Assembly (NCBI GenBank): GCA_963693085.1
Contig: OY856413.1
Coordinates: 105,174,801 to 105,238,800 of the forward strand
Reading direction: 5' to 3'
From: Alisma plantago-aquatica
Lineage: Eukaryota > Streptophyta > Magnoliopsida > Alismatales > Alismataceae
Length of the DNA stretch: 64,000 nt
Below the pieces are notes generated by a model, which had not been told where the DNA came from, made no database searches, and saw nothing but the letters and a program-made list of their open reading frames with translations. The position numbers and the translations under genes were made by a program. Position 1 is the first letter of the stretch. Each line of letters begins with the position of its first letter. Below are positions 1-9,450 of this stretch, in pieces.

Positions 1-186
1 GTCATCCTTGAATGAGTGACTTACACTCATCCAAATGGGCTCAAAATTTGTAGGTAGCCTAGTTATAGTATGACAGTGAATATCAATGGTTTACATTTTG
101 CAAAAAATAGTCTTTATATGCAAACACACTTGAGTGTTTTCATGCGATCTGTACACTCGAGTGTATTCTAACCTGACTCTCTCTCT
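1..186 (+). repeat. Micron-like MITE, 3' part (copy 1, cut by window edge)
   Basis: This is the 3' half of the MITE family that is complete at 256-662. It shares the block starting at atgagtgacttacactcatc and the terminal palindrome TACACTCGAGTGTA, followed by tctaacctgactctctctct. It then runs into (TA)n. Confidence 0.8.
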
Positions 187-255
187 ATATATACATGTAT
201 ACATACATATATATATATATATATATATGTATACATGTATATATATATATATATA
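187..255. repeat. (TA)n microsatellite with tacatg interruptions
   Basis: Simple AT repeat joining MITE copy 1 to MITE copy 2. The apparent reading frames over this and the next TA tracts are low-complexity artefacts. Confidence 0.95.
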
Positions 256-662
256 GAGAGAGAGTCAGGCTAGAATACACTCGAGTGTATTTGGAGCAGA
301 ATACACTCAAGTAGTTTTTCATGATGTAATATTTGTTTTTTGAAACCTAATCCGTTGATCTTCTCAAACATCTTGTGAATAGCTCATACGCAAAATTTGA
401 GCACATTTGGACATTTATAGGTCATGTTATAAAGACCGCAAAAATTATGCATTTTAAGTTAGTTTCGCGCGTTGATTTTGTTGCCCTTGGATGAGTGACT
501 TACACATCCAAATGGGCTCAAAATTTGTATGTAGCCCAGTTATAGTATGACGGTGAAGATCAATGGTTTACATTTTGCAAAAAATAGTCTTGATATGCAA
601 ACAAACTTGAGTGTATTCGTGCAATCTGTACACTCGAGTGTATTCTAGCCTGACTCTCTCTC
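256..662 (+). mobile_element. Micron-like MITE, complete copy (copy 2)
   Basis: About 407 bp with long terminal inverted repeats. The left end reads (GA)n then GTCAGGCTAGAATACAC and the palindrome ACTCGAGTGT; the right end is its reverse complement followed by (CT)n. Both sides continue into (TA)n. There is no coding capacity. The layout resembles the rice Micron elements, which are MITEs embedded in (TA)n microsatellites; relatedness by sequence cannot be judged here. Confidence 0.8.
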
Positions 663-721
663 TATATATATATACATGTATACATACATACACACACATA
701 CATATATATATATACACACAC

Positions 722-809
<88 letters not shown>
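663..809. repeat. (TA)n / (CA)n microsatellite
   Basis: About 147 bp of TA repeat with short ACACAC and tacatacatac stretches, lying between the MITE copy and the SINE. Confidence 0.95.
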
Positions 810-813
<4 letters not shown>

Positions 814-973
814 GCAAGGGAATAGCCCGGTTGGCGAATTCCGCTGGTCCCCAATGAAGGGACCCGGGTTCGAAACCACACGGAGAAACATCTCTTGATT
901 TACCACCCTCCCGGGCGTCCGGCCTCCGCCACGGGTTATGGGAGAGGGGGAGAGAAATCTTTCTCTCTTAATC

Positions 974-975
<2 letters not shown>
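810..975 (+). mobile_element. tRNA-derived SINE
   Basis: The 5' part carries a pol III type 2 promoter. The A box is TAGCCCGGTTGG at 823-834 (one mismatch to TRGCNNAGYNGG). The B box is GGTTCGAAACC at 867-877, a perfect match to GGTTCGAANCC, 44 bp downstream. After the tRNA-like head comes a GC-rich body and the end tctctcttaatccc, then (TA)n. It does not fold as a full tRNA, so a SINE is more likely than a tRNA gene. A fragment of the same 3' body occurs at 21704-21754. Confidence 0.7.
823..877 (+). promoter_or_regulatory. Internal pol III promoter (A and B boxes) of the SINE
   Basis: A box at 823-834 and B box at 867-877, with the spacing usual for tRNA genes and tRNA-derived SINEs. Confidence 0.65.

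Positions 976-1008
<33 letters not shown>
976..1008. repeat. (TA)n microsatellite
   Basis: TA repeat between the SINE 3' end and MITE copy 3, passing into (GA)n. Confidence 0.9.
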
Positions 1009-1041
<33 letters not shown>

Positions 1042-1422
1042 GGTAGTGTACACTCGAGTGTACCGGAGGCACTGTACACCTCAGTCATTTTTAAAGATGC
1101 AGTAACTTTTTGAAAAATCTAAACCGTTGATCTTCTTAAATATCTTAAGAACATACTTTATAATAAATTTTAGCTCATTTGGACACTTATTGGTCGTACA
1201 TTTAAAGGAGGCAAAAATCATGCATTTCAAATTAGTTGTGTCGATTTTTTCATCCTTGGATGAGTGACTTACACTCATCCAAATGAGCTCAAATTTTATA
1301 TGTGGCCTTGTTATTGTGACCATGAAGATCAATGGATTAGATTTTGAAAAAAACATAGTCTAAATAGGCAAACACCATTGGGGTGTACAACGTGATATGT
1401 ACACTCGAGTGTATTCTAGCCT
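1009..1422 (+). mobile_element. Micron-like MITE, diverged complete copy (copy 3)
   Basis: Begins with (GA)n GTCAGGGTAG and a TACACTCGAGTGTA-type palindrome, and ends TACACTCGAGTGTATTCTAGCC. The interior is co-linear with copy 2 but clearly more diverged (for example ggattagattttgaaaaaaac in place of the tttacattttgcaaaaaat block). Confidence 0.75.
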
Positions 1423-1917
1423 ATATATCCATCCTCTTCTATTGTTGTGTTGTTAGGAATCCACTTTTCGGGCAATAAAAGCAGCTCGAACTCAAGCAAC
1501 TAGATGATGGATTTCCTCTATCCTTTCAGGTAGTCCTTGTGCAGTCGCAATTGTCTGCTGCGTTTGCTTGGGTGAAGTCGGGTCTAGGGACAAATGTCTT
1601 TCTAGCCTCAACTTCTACTCGGGATAGTCCATTATTTGTTCGCCGGGTAGCGGCTATCTTTCTTCTTGGCCCTTGTTTGATCTATCACACCATTTCTTGG
1701 TGTGGTTGGCATTGGACCTGTCTTGGCCGGCACTCGGTATGCTCCCTTTATAGCTCTGTCTAGATGACTACTTGGGGATTTTTTCTCTGGCCTCCAACCC
1801 AAATAGGACTTGATCCGTATTACTTGTTCATAGTATTCCACTCGTTTGGTCTCGCTGCTTGACTCCAGATTGATAGCCTTTCTTCCGCCTATGATAGCAA
1901 TTGCTTTTTCCTCTCTA
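1423..1917. other. Anonymous single-copy-looking segment, possibly organelle-derived
   Basis: About 0.5 kb between two MITE copies, with more balanced base composition than its surroundings and no repeat found elsewhere in the window. Short open frames on both strands (about 70 residues) resemble no protein I know. The texture resembles plant mitochondrial spacer DNA, but this is an impression only. Confidence 0.3.
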
Positions 1918-2191
1918 TATAATAAATTTTAGCTCATTTGGACACCTATAGGTCGTGCATCTAAAGGAGACAAAAATCATGTATTTCAAATTAGTTTTGT
2001 GCGTCGATTTCGTTGTCCTTGGATGAGTGAATTATACTCATCCAAATGAGTTCAAATTTTGTATGTGACCTATTATTATTGTAACCATGAAAATCAATGG
2101 ATTAGATTTTGAAAAAACATGGTCTAGATAGTCAAACACCATTGGGGTGTACGGCGTGATTTGTACACTCGAGTGTATTCTAGCCTGACTC
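1918..2191 (+). mobile_element. Micron-like MITE, 3' two-thirds (copy 4)
   Basis: Co-linear with copy 3 from the block taataaattttagctcattt to the terminal TACTACACTCGAGTGTATTC-type end. The 5' part is missing. Confidence 0.75.
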
Positions 2192-2208
2192 ATATATATA
2201 TATATATA
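2192..2208. repeat. Short (TA)n tract
   Basis: TA repeat joining MITE copies 4 and 5. Confidence 0.85.
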
Positions 2209-2299
2209 CATTTCAAATTAGTTTCGCGCGTCGATTTTGTTGCCCTCGGGTGAGTGACTTACACTCATCCAAATGGGATCAAAATTTGTATGTAGCCTA
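2209..2299 (+). mobile_element. Micron-like MITE copy 5, left piece
   Basis: Interior of the MITE (atttcaaattagtttcgcgc onward). It stops at cctaGTTATAGT, where the hAT-like element at 2308 is inserted. The rest of this copy resumes at 8977. Confidence 0.8.
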
Positions 2300-3219
2300 G
2301 TTATAGTCATGGTACAAGACTTCGACTTCGAGTTGACTTCGACAGGTGTGGAAGTGGAAGTTTGTGGAAACATCGAGGAAACTTCGAGGATTTCTACAAC
2401 CAAACTTCGACGCATTTTTGACAAAAAATAAGCTCAAAATAGTGATTTCATGATGAAAATTTATAGATTTCATCAAGTCTATCTTAAAAACCAAATATAT
2501 GTCTATATATAGCCATCCATACATGTTTACATATAAAGAAAAACACAGTCACGTGTAAATGTAAAAGACATCGCCTTAGTGTCAACTTCGACAGTCAAGG
2601 AAGTGGAAGTTTGTGGAACATGTAAGGAAACTTAGAGGAAGTTTTGGACTAACACTTTGATGCAAAATAAGCTAAAAGATAGTGAGATTGAGAGGGAATT
2701 TGGCATAAAACATCAAATTTTAGTAAGCACATACTCCGTCTATAATCTTCTATGTAAAATGTTTAGAACTTAGTTTTGTTCTATAAATGTGTTATGTATC
2801 TACAGAAACCCCAATTGGATCACATTCTAGAATTAAAAAACATGAGCTTATTTTCAAATACATCAATTTGTCAAGAGGGGAAAAAGTAACGGAGGTGAAA
2901 TTTTATTAGGTCTACAACAATTTTTGCAAAACTTGTGGAAATCTATTAGAGGAATAAACTTATCATTGCTCTTTAGTTAGAAACCAAGGAAATAGTCATC
3001 TCAATGTGAAGAATGGTTTCCTACAAGTTCTTTATGCCTTCACTATGTGTGTAATAATAATAACTACAAAGATCATTGAGAAGATGGGAGGCTTTAAGCT
3101 AGCTAAGTCAATTTCGTCACCAAGTAGGCTGAATTCATTGACACATGTCAACAAGTAGGCAACATCCATGTCGAGGAAGTTTACTAGGTTTTGACATCGA
3201 CTGGCGTGGACATATTTAA

Positions 3220-4128
3220 TGTAAAAGAACACATGAAAATGGAGAGCTTAGGGTTACACAATGTGTGTACCCTTGTATTTATACCAATGTATTAGAAAGC
3301 GGGAAGCGGGAGGCGTGCGGACGGCACCCTGTAACCGATTAAGCGGTAGGCGGGCGATTAAGCGGGCAATTTTTGAAAAAGCGGGTGTCTAAATTTTATA
3401 TATTTTTATACAAAATTCCATGTATGTGTATATAAAAAATATATTTATAAGGAACTTCTATACATATCTAATCAGCAAATCAGTAATTAACTAAGTATTC
3501 ATCAATACTTACTATTAATCAGCATCTCTAATCACTAAAATCAGCAAGCAGATCAGTAATTGTATATAACAAACTATGAATTATTGAATTAAAGTAATCA
3601 CTAAAGTAATACTAACCAGCAGTACCAATCATTAATCACTGAAAGCAACAAGGAAATCAGTAAAACTAATCATGCATTACTAGTATAATAGAGCAATATG
3701 ATATTTACTTAGATGCATTACAACAGTACCCAATTATTACAGCTTACACACAAAGTATGCATTCTAAATTAGGACTAGCTATATCATAGAACATTTAATG
3801 TATACAAGTTTCGTATATTATAGTCAACACTACTTGGCTATGTAATTAATTAATGTTAGATGCTTACATTAGGATTTTAAAACAAAAGCGGGCAAAAAGC
3901 GGGAAAAAAGCGGGTGAGGCGGGCAAAAAGCGGGCGATTTTGTTCAAAGTGATTAAGCGGGCGATTAATGGCAAAATTAAGCGTCTGGGGCCCTGGGGGT
4001 CATGGGCGCTTAAGCGGCCCGCCTGGCCATTTTTTAATTCACTGATTTATACTAAAAGAACATTTACAGTGAGGTCCATATATAACAGTAAATTAACAAA
4101 ACACTCAATAAAGGCATATATATTAACA
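3220..4128 (-). repeat. 3' LTR of copia A, interrupted by a hAT MITE
   Basis: The two pieces (3220-3284 and 4053-4128) join to a 141-bp sequence almost identical to 8787-8927, running TG...CA. The interruption at 3285-4044 is flanked by the duplication ATTTATAC. Confidence 0.9.
3285..4044. mobile_element. hAT MITE inserted in the copia A LTR
   Basis: 760 bp flanked by the exact 8-bp duplication ATTTATAC (3277-3284, 4045-4052). The ends form imperfect inverted repeats: left CAATGTATTAGAAAGCGG, right (reverse complement) CAGTGAATTAAAAAATGG, 13 of 18 matching, hAT type. Both subterminal regions are packed with AGCGGG and GCGATTAAGCGGGC motifs, such as hAT transposases bind, while the centre is AT-rich. 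There is no transposase. The empty site is visible in the other LTR at 8787-8927. Confidence 0.88.
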
Positions 4129-4143
4129 CTCCCCCTCAAGTTG
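4129..4143 (-). other. Polypurine tract of copia A
   Basis: On the minus strand caacttgagggggagtg abuts the 3' LTR, the usual copia plus-strand priming site. Confidence 0.8.
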
Positions 4144-4678
4144 GAGCATAGATGTCAATCATGCCCAACTTGTCCACCAGAGAACAGAAGTGCTTCTTTG
4201 CCAGCAGTTTTGTGAATATGTCAGCAGCATGATCTTCAGAACGGGTGAAAGGTGTGCAGATTTTCCCAGATAGAATAGCTTCCCTGATGAAGTGCCAGTC
4301 AACATCAATATGTTTGGTGCGCTCGTGATATACAGGATTGTTGGCAATGAAAATAGCAGCTTTGTTATCACAGTGCATCAGAATAGAAGAAGATGACTCA
4401 ATACCAAAATTTTGTAGAAGAGACTGCACCCATAGAAGTTCACAGGCAGTATGGGCCATGGCCCTATATTCAGCTTCAACACTAGATCTAGAAACAACAT
4501 TTTGTTTCTTGCTGCGCCAGGTGACAAGATTACTCCCTACATATGTGTAGTAGCCAGAAGTGGATTTCCTGTCAATCTTGCTCCCTGCATAGTCAGAATC
4601 AGAATAGCCTTCTAGAGAACAATGCCCATTTTTCCTGTAATGGAGGCCCTTGCCAAGTGACTTCTTTAGATATCGCAA
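4136..4678 (-). pseudogene. Copia A RNase H domain
   Basis: Open 180-residue frame. It holds the copia RNase H signature SDSDYAGSKIDRKSTSGY, then SKKQNVVSRSSVEAEYRAMA, CDNKAAIFIANNPVYHERTKH and ADIFTK near the C-terminus, ending with a natural stop just before the PPT. These are the Asp/Glu metal-site regions of the domain, which degrades the RNA of the RNA-DNA hybrid. It is separated from the RT by a frameshift near 4680-4700. Confidence 0.88.
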
Positions 4679-4696
4679 AATGTTACATAGAGCATC

Positions 4697-5645
4697 CTAG
4701 TGACACTGTCTGGGTTTATCCCAGTACCTGCTAAGGAGCCCCACAACAGTAGATATGTCAGCTCTAGTTACCGTCAGATATATCATCTTACCAATCAATC
4801 TCCTGTATTTCTTGTTATCAGCAAACAGCGGAGAAGAATCATCATTCCAATTAACATTGGGATCTAGAGGCGTGTCAGCTGGCCGTGCACCAAGCATACC
4901 AGTTTCCTGTAACAGATCCAGTACATATTTCCTTTGAGATAGAACAAGAGCATTAGAGGTTCTAGACACTTCTATGCCCAAAAAATAGCGTAGTTTACCC
5001 AGATCTTTAGTATGAAAGTGCTTGCAGAGATGGGCTTTAGTGGCCTGAATAGCAATAGAATCACTGCCAGATAGAATGATATCATCAACATATACAATAA
5101 GTATCACAATGCCAAAGGAAGTCTTTTTTGTAAAGACAGAATGATCAACCTGTGACCTCAGAAAACCAAAGGCAGTCAAAATTTTGCTCAACTTATCAAA
5201 CCAAGCACGAGGACTCTGTTTGAGCCCATAGATAGATTTCCTCAGCCTGCAGACTTTGTGACTCCCCCTGAGCAACAAACCCAGGAGGTTGGTCCATATA
5301 GACCTCTTGCAGATCACCATATAAGAAAGCATTTTTAACATCCAGTTGTACTAGAGGCCAGTCAAGATTAACAACAACAGATAATAGAACTCTGACAGAA
5401 TTAAGACGGGCAACAGGTGAAAAGGTTTCAAAGTAATCAATACCATAGGTCTGTGTATATCCTTTAGCAACAAGATGTGCCTTCAGACGTTCTACTGTAC
5501 CATCTGGTTGATATTTGACAACATAAACCCATCTGCAGCCTACATGCTTACACTGAGGAGGTGGATCCACCAACTCCCAAGTCTGTCTGTCAGAAAGAGC
5601 AAGCATTTCCTCCTTCATAGCAGTAGTCCAAGCTGTACTTTGCAA
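4697..5645 (-). pseudogene. Copia A reverse transcriptase
   Basis: Two overlapping frames (5645-5196 and 5341-4697) joined by a frameshift near 5230-5270. They carry the RT N-terminal block W(E)LVDPPP...[14 protein letters not shown], the first catalytic region [15 protein letters not shown], then [18 protein letters not shown] and the active-site box VYVDDIILSG. The C-terminal thumb has TRADISTVVGLLSRYWDKP. This is the polymerase of the element, broken by at least one shift. Confidence 0.88.
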
Positions 5646-5651
5646 GACATC

Positions 5652-6306
5652 CTATACAGTCTTTGGGATGGCAATAGCAGATAATGCAGTGACAAAGTTG
5701 CTAACATGAACACTTAAATGATCCGTAGATACATAGTTAGCAATATTGTGGATAGTGCAGGTTCGAGTGCCCTTCCTAAGAGCAATAGGTACATCAAGAT
5801 CAGAGATTACCTCAGGTGACGCAGAACCTTCTGGAGGAGAAGATTGGCTTGAATGGGGGGGGTCTTGTGCAGGTTGAAATATGTTCCTGTGCTGATAAAC
5901 AATAAGAGGAGGTGTCGGTTGTACAGAAGTAGTGGCATCAGAAATACAATCACTAGTAATAGGCAGCGGAGAAGCAATAAGCTCCGACTGAAGACTATCT
6001 CCTTGAGTAGAGTAGTATGGTGTACCCTCAAAAAAGACAACATCGCTGCTTGTGAACCATCTTTTTGTAGTTGGGCTATAACATCTGTATCCTTTTTGTG
6101 TACGAGAATACCCCAAAAAAATACATTTTTTCAGCACGTGGAGATAGTTTATCATGCGTTGGGCCAAGCAACTTTAAAAAGCATGTAGAGCCAAATATGC
6201 GAGGACATACAATAAATAAAGGTTTATCAAGATTCATAATTTGCACATGTATTTTATTTCCAATTACCGAAGAAGGCATCCGGTTTATTAGAAAACAGGC
6301 AGTCAA
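5652..6306 (-). pseudogene. Copia A integrase C-terminal part and linker
   Basis: Two frames: 6306-6076 (ACFLINRMPSSVIGNK, FGSTCFLKLLGPTHDKLSPR) and 6167-5652 (CIFLGYSRTQKGYRCYSP, then VVFFEGTPYYS). Together they match the copia integrase C-terminal region followed by the proline-rich linker to RT. A frameshift lies near 6140. Confidence 0.8.
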
Positions 6307-7012
6307 GATGGCTTCTGGTCAGAATCCCGAGGTACATTAGCATGCAACATAATAGTTCTAGCAACCTCTAGTAAGTGTCTATTCTTTCTTTCAGCAATGC
6401 CATTCTGTTGAGGTGTGTATGCACAAGAAGTCTGGTGTATAGTGCCAACGGATTTACAGAACAACTCAACATCTTTTTGAACAAATTCAAGTGCATTATC
6501 CGTTCTAAAAATTTTAACAGGCATAGAGTATTGTGTTTTCATCTCAGCAAAAAAGAATTTAATTGTGGACAGAACCTCAGATCGACTTTTCAGAAGAAAT
6601 AACCATGTGGTCCGAGAAAAATCATCAATAAACATAATAAAATATTTGTTGCCAGATAGACTAGGGACATGACATGGACCCCATACATCAACATGAACAA
6701 GATAAAAAATATTTTTACTACTAATCTGAGAACGTTTAGGATAAACAACCCTAGTCTGTTTGCCTAACTGACACGATTCACATTGAAACACATTTGTTCC
6801 TACATCACATACAATATGACGCAATTTCTCAGATGATGGGTGCCCAAGTCTGTATTGCCACTGTAAAGCCGATACTGAAGAAGATATTGCACCAGAGCCA
6901 CATTGTCCACTCTTTTCAGATTGTCCAGGTAATACAAGCCATCAGATCCTTCATGCCCCCCACCAATCTTCATCCTCATGCGAAGGTCCTGAAAAACACA
7001 TGAACCAGGCAC
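6303..7012 (-). pseudogene. Copia A GAG-pre-integrase and integrase core
   Basis: The pre-integrase zinc region (7012-6800, ending near a CESC pair) is followed by the rve core. The three acidic residues are present: D in VHVDVWGPC, D in FRTDNALEF and E in NGIAERKNRHLLEV. A frameshift near 6800-6830 separates the HHCC part from the core, and another follows near 6310. Confidence 0.85.
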
Positions 7013-7054
7013 TAAAGTAGGCTATAGTTCAGGCTACGCTAACTGATAATAAAT

Positions 7055-7813
7055 TCAGCGAAAACGATGCACATATAGAGCAGATTTCAGCACAATATCA
7101 GACACAATGTCTCCAATCCCCGAAACGGCAGACTTGGAGCCATCAACAAGAATAACAGACGAATTAGTAGTCGGTCTAGATAAACTTTTGAACAACGACC
7201 GATTCCCAGAAATATGAGAAGACGCGCCCGAATCTATGACCCATTTTGTATTACCAGTAGTAGAGGATGGTGCAGTAAGGAAGGCAGTGTCATTACCAGA
7301 GTATGTCGCAGCATGTGCTCCAGTGGTGGTGGTAGTGGATGACGAGCCAGTACGCTCCAGCAACAGGCGCTCGACCTCAGCACGAATGAAGTCAGCAGTA
7401 GAAGTACCCGGGACATCAGGCTGGGTAGACACCTCAGAAGATGTAGTAGCCTCAGTGGCCGCATTGGCCCAAGCTGGTTTGCCGTATTTCTCCCAGCACT
7501 TTTCTTCAACATGGTTAGACCAGCCACAGAAGTTGCAGAAGCGTTGGCCAGTCTGAGGACGAGCAACAACAGCAGTAGGTCCAGAAGATGCTCCACGACC
7601 TGAAGAGTTCCTCCTACCAACACCAAGAGGAGGGAGAGTGTCATGCGAGCGACCGCGTCCACGGCCACGACCATGACCAGACATCGCAGTAAAGGCAGTA
7701 GTATCACCCGTATCAGCAGGAGTCTCAGATGACGATGCAGGCAAGCGCTGTAGTATCTGAAAGGCAGTCTGTAGAGTAGGCAGCGGATCACAGGCGAGAA
7801 TCTGATCCACCAC
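7055..7813 (-). pseudogene. Copia A Gag C-terminus (zinc knuckle) and protease
   Basis: 252-residue open frame. It has an RG-rich stretch (GHGRGRGRGRSHD), a CCHC zinc knuckle CNFCGWSNHVEEKC, then the aspartic protease motif WVIDSGASSHISG. The order is that of copia polyproteins. A frameshift just beyond its C-terminus cuts it from the integrase. Confidence 0.88.
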
Positions 7814-7846
7814 CCCGACATATGAATCAGGTAGGCCACAGAGAAA

Positions 7847-8353
7847 CTAGACTACTTGCAACTCCTGTCGCTGTCGTTGCATAGTAGCCAAATCAGTAGA
7901 CAAGGGATGGAAGGCTTCCAATTCCTCCCACAGTCCCTTGAAAGCAGAGAAGTAATTCGTCAGATCGGATCCAGAGAACCGCAGTCGGCTGAGCTGCTTG
8001 TTGATATCAAACACCTTCTTGGGATTCTGACTATGTGAATAAGTGCTGGCAAGCTGATCCCACATCTGCTTCGCTGTCTGCAGGTATAAGAGTGTGACGC
8101 TAATCTTGGTCTCACTACTATTCAGAATCCATGTCATGACTGTGGAGTCGTCTTTCACCCAATCATCATAAGCTTTCACATCTTTTGAGTCGGCTGTTGC
8201 AGGAGGCACCGGTGGTGGATCTCGCGTCAGGTGCGACATTTTTCCTTGTGATTTGACATATATCTGCATAGAGCACACCCAGTGCTGGTAGTTTCTCCCA
8301 TCCAGCTTCACAGTTGTCACTTGACGACGCAGATCTTCATGAGTAGACACCAT
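7847..8353 (-). pseudogene. Copia A Gag N-terminal/core
   Basis: Starts MVSTHEDLRRQVTTVKLDGR and shows the copia gag core (NYQHWVCSMQIYVKSQG, later QMWDQLASTYSHSQN and FSAFKGLWEELEAFHPL). It stops at 7847, shortly before the next frame begins at 7813, so a small lesion separates it from the zinc knuckle. About 430 bp of leader precede it. Confidence 0.85.
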
Positions 8354-8771
8354 GAGGTAGAGGCAGACGAACTGGTAGAGTGACAGGCAGGCAGTAGCAG
8401 GCAGGAACAGGCAGTAGAAGGCTGCCTACGTCTTCAGGTAGGTAGCAGCAGGCACAGAGCTACGGATCAAAAGGACCTCTTCACATACGGGCTACGCCGG
8501 AGCGTAGCAAGGAGCCCAGTGACTCAACCAATTACACGGGCCGGCAGGCAAAAGACAGATCCGACGGTGGTCTTCAGGCAGGAATCAAACCCGCGGGCAG
8601 ACGAAGCCCAGAACCAGGCGGGTGAAGCGACCCCGACGACCTACATGCCCCGGCGCTGCAGCTGCCGGCGGGCGGCGCCTGGCTGGGGAAGGAGAGAGAG
8701 GGGGCGGGAGAGAGAGAGAGGGTTGGGTGGGAGGGGACGGCGACGTCAGGTGAGGGAGGACTTGGATCAGT

Positions 8772-8786
8772 CCTGCTCTGGTACCA
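8772..8786 (-). other. Primer binding site of copia A
   Basis: Minus-strand TGGTACCAGAGCAGG directly follows the 5' LTR and resembles the complement of the initiator tRNA-Met 3' end (TGGTATCAGAGC) with one change. Confidence 0.8.
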
Positions 8787-8927
8787 TGTAAAAGAACACG
8801 TGAAAATAAAGAGCTTAGGGTTACACAATGTGTGTACCCTTGTATTTATACTAAAAGAACATTTACAGTGAGGTCCATATATAACAGTAAATTAACAAAA
8901 CACTCAATAAAGGCATATATATTAACA
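8787..8927 (-). repeat. 5' LTR of copia A (141 bp)
   Basis: TG...CA bounded and intact. It serves as the empty-site reference for the hAT MITE in the other LTR. Confidence 0.9.
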
Positions 8928-8976
8928 TGTAACATCGAGGATATATCGCCAGATGTCGAGGATGTTTAGTACCATG

Positions 8977-9104
8977 GTTATAGTATGACAGTGAAGATCA
9001 ATGGTTTACATTTTGCAAAAACTTGTCTTGATATGCAAACAAGACTTGAGTGTATTCGTGCGATCTGTACACTTGAGTGTATTCTAGCCTCTCTCTCTCT
9101 CTCC

Positions 9105-9120
<16 letters not shown>
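8977..9120 (+). mobile_element. Micron-like MITE copy 5, right piece
   Basis: Starts with the duplicated GTTATAGT, continues tatgacagtgaagatcaatg to the TACACTTGAGTGTA terminal palindrome, then (CT)n and (TA)n. Joined to 2209-2307 it gives one continuous MITE. Confidence 0.8.

Positions 9121-9167
<47 letters not shown>
9089..9167. repeat. (CT)n (TA)n microsatellite
   Basis: The CT then TA repeat at the end of MITE copy 5. Copia B is inserted in this TA tract. Confidence 0.9.
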
Positions 9168-9168
<1 letters not shown>

Positions 9169-9344
9169 GAACAAGAAAGATAGGGCGCTGCAATGTAGCG
9201 TGTGGAGAGGAACAAGAAAGATAGGGCGCTGCATGGTTCTCCCTTTTATTAATAAGAGAACTTGGAGAAATTACCTAGAGGTCTAGAAGTATATAGAAAA
9301 TTACAAAATATAATAAAGTTGAATATAAATAAGATATATTAACA
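9166..9344 (-). repeat. 3' LTR of copia B
   Basis: Ends ...atatattaaca next to the PPT. Compared with the other LTR it contains an internal duplication of gaacaagaaagatagggcgc (9170 and about 9209) that replaces other sequence. Confidence 0.85.
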
Positions 9345-9360
9345 CTCCCCCTCAAGCTGA
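9345..9360 (-). other. Polypurine tract of copia B
   Basis: Minus-strand tcagcttgagggggag directly before the 3' LTR. Confidence 0.8.
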
Positions 9361-9450
9361 AGTGTACACATCGTGTATGCCCAACTTGTTGTCAAAGTTC
9401 TGAAATGTTGTTGGACTCAATGGCTTTGTGAGAACATTTGCAAGTTGATC

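Larger units (their letters stand above)
3220..8927 (-). mobile_element. Copia retrotransposon A (full-length, defective)
   Basis: Minus-strand Ty1/copia element with two LTRs of 141 bp each (3' LTR 3220-3284 plus 4053-4128, split by a hAT MITE; 5' LTR 8787-8927). It has a tRNA-Met-type PBS, a G-rich PPT, and gag-PR-IN-RT-RH in copia order. The LTRs differ at about 3 of 141 sites, so the insertion is fairly recent. The flanks TTTAA (3215-3219) and TGTAA (8928-8932) are probably a 5-bp duplication with one change. Every domain is broken by shifts or stops, so it is not autonomous. Confidence 0.9.
2308..8976. mobile_element. hAT-like non-autonomous element split by copia A
   Basis: Begins CATGGTAC and ends GTACCATG, a perfect 8-bp inverted repeat followed by weaker matching. 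It is flanked by an exact 8-bp direct duplication GTTATAGT (2300-2307 and 8977-8984). CA...TG ends with 8-bp duplication fit the hAT superfamily. Without copia A it is about 956 bp. It codes for nothing recognisable. It contains two diverged copies of a block rich in cttcgac/ggaagtggaagtttgtgg (about 2330-2395 and 2580-2645). Confidence 0.6.

Noticed and set aside
867..877. Functional tRNA gene around the B box at 867
   Set aside because: A-box and B-box spacing fits a tRNA, but the acceptor stem and a clear anticodon arm could not be formed, and the sequence continues into a SINE body.
568..1053. Long open frames over the TA/CT repeats near the left end and at 8985-9286
   Set aside because: They consist of repeated Ile-Tyr and Ser-Leu from microsatellites and have no domain.
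7234..7839. 201-residue leucine-rich frame antiparallel or shifted to copia A gag
   Set aside because: It is a shifted-frame shadow of the true gag/protease frame at 7055-7813.
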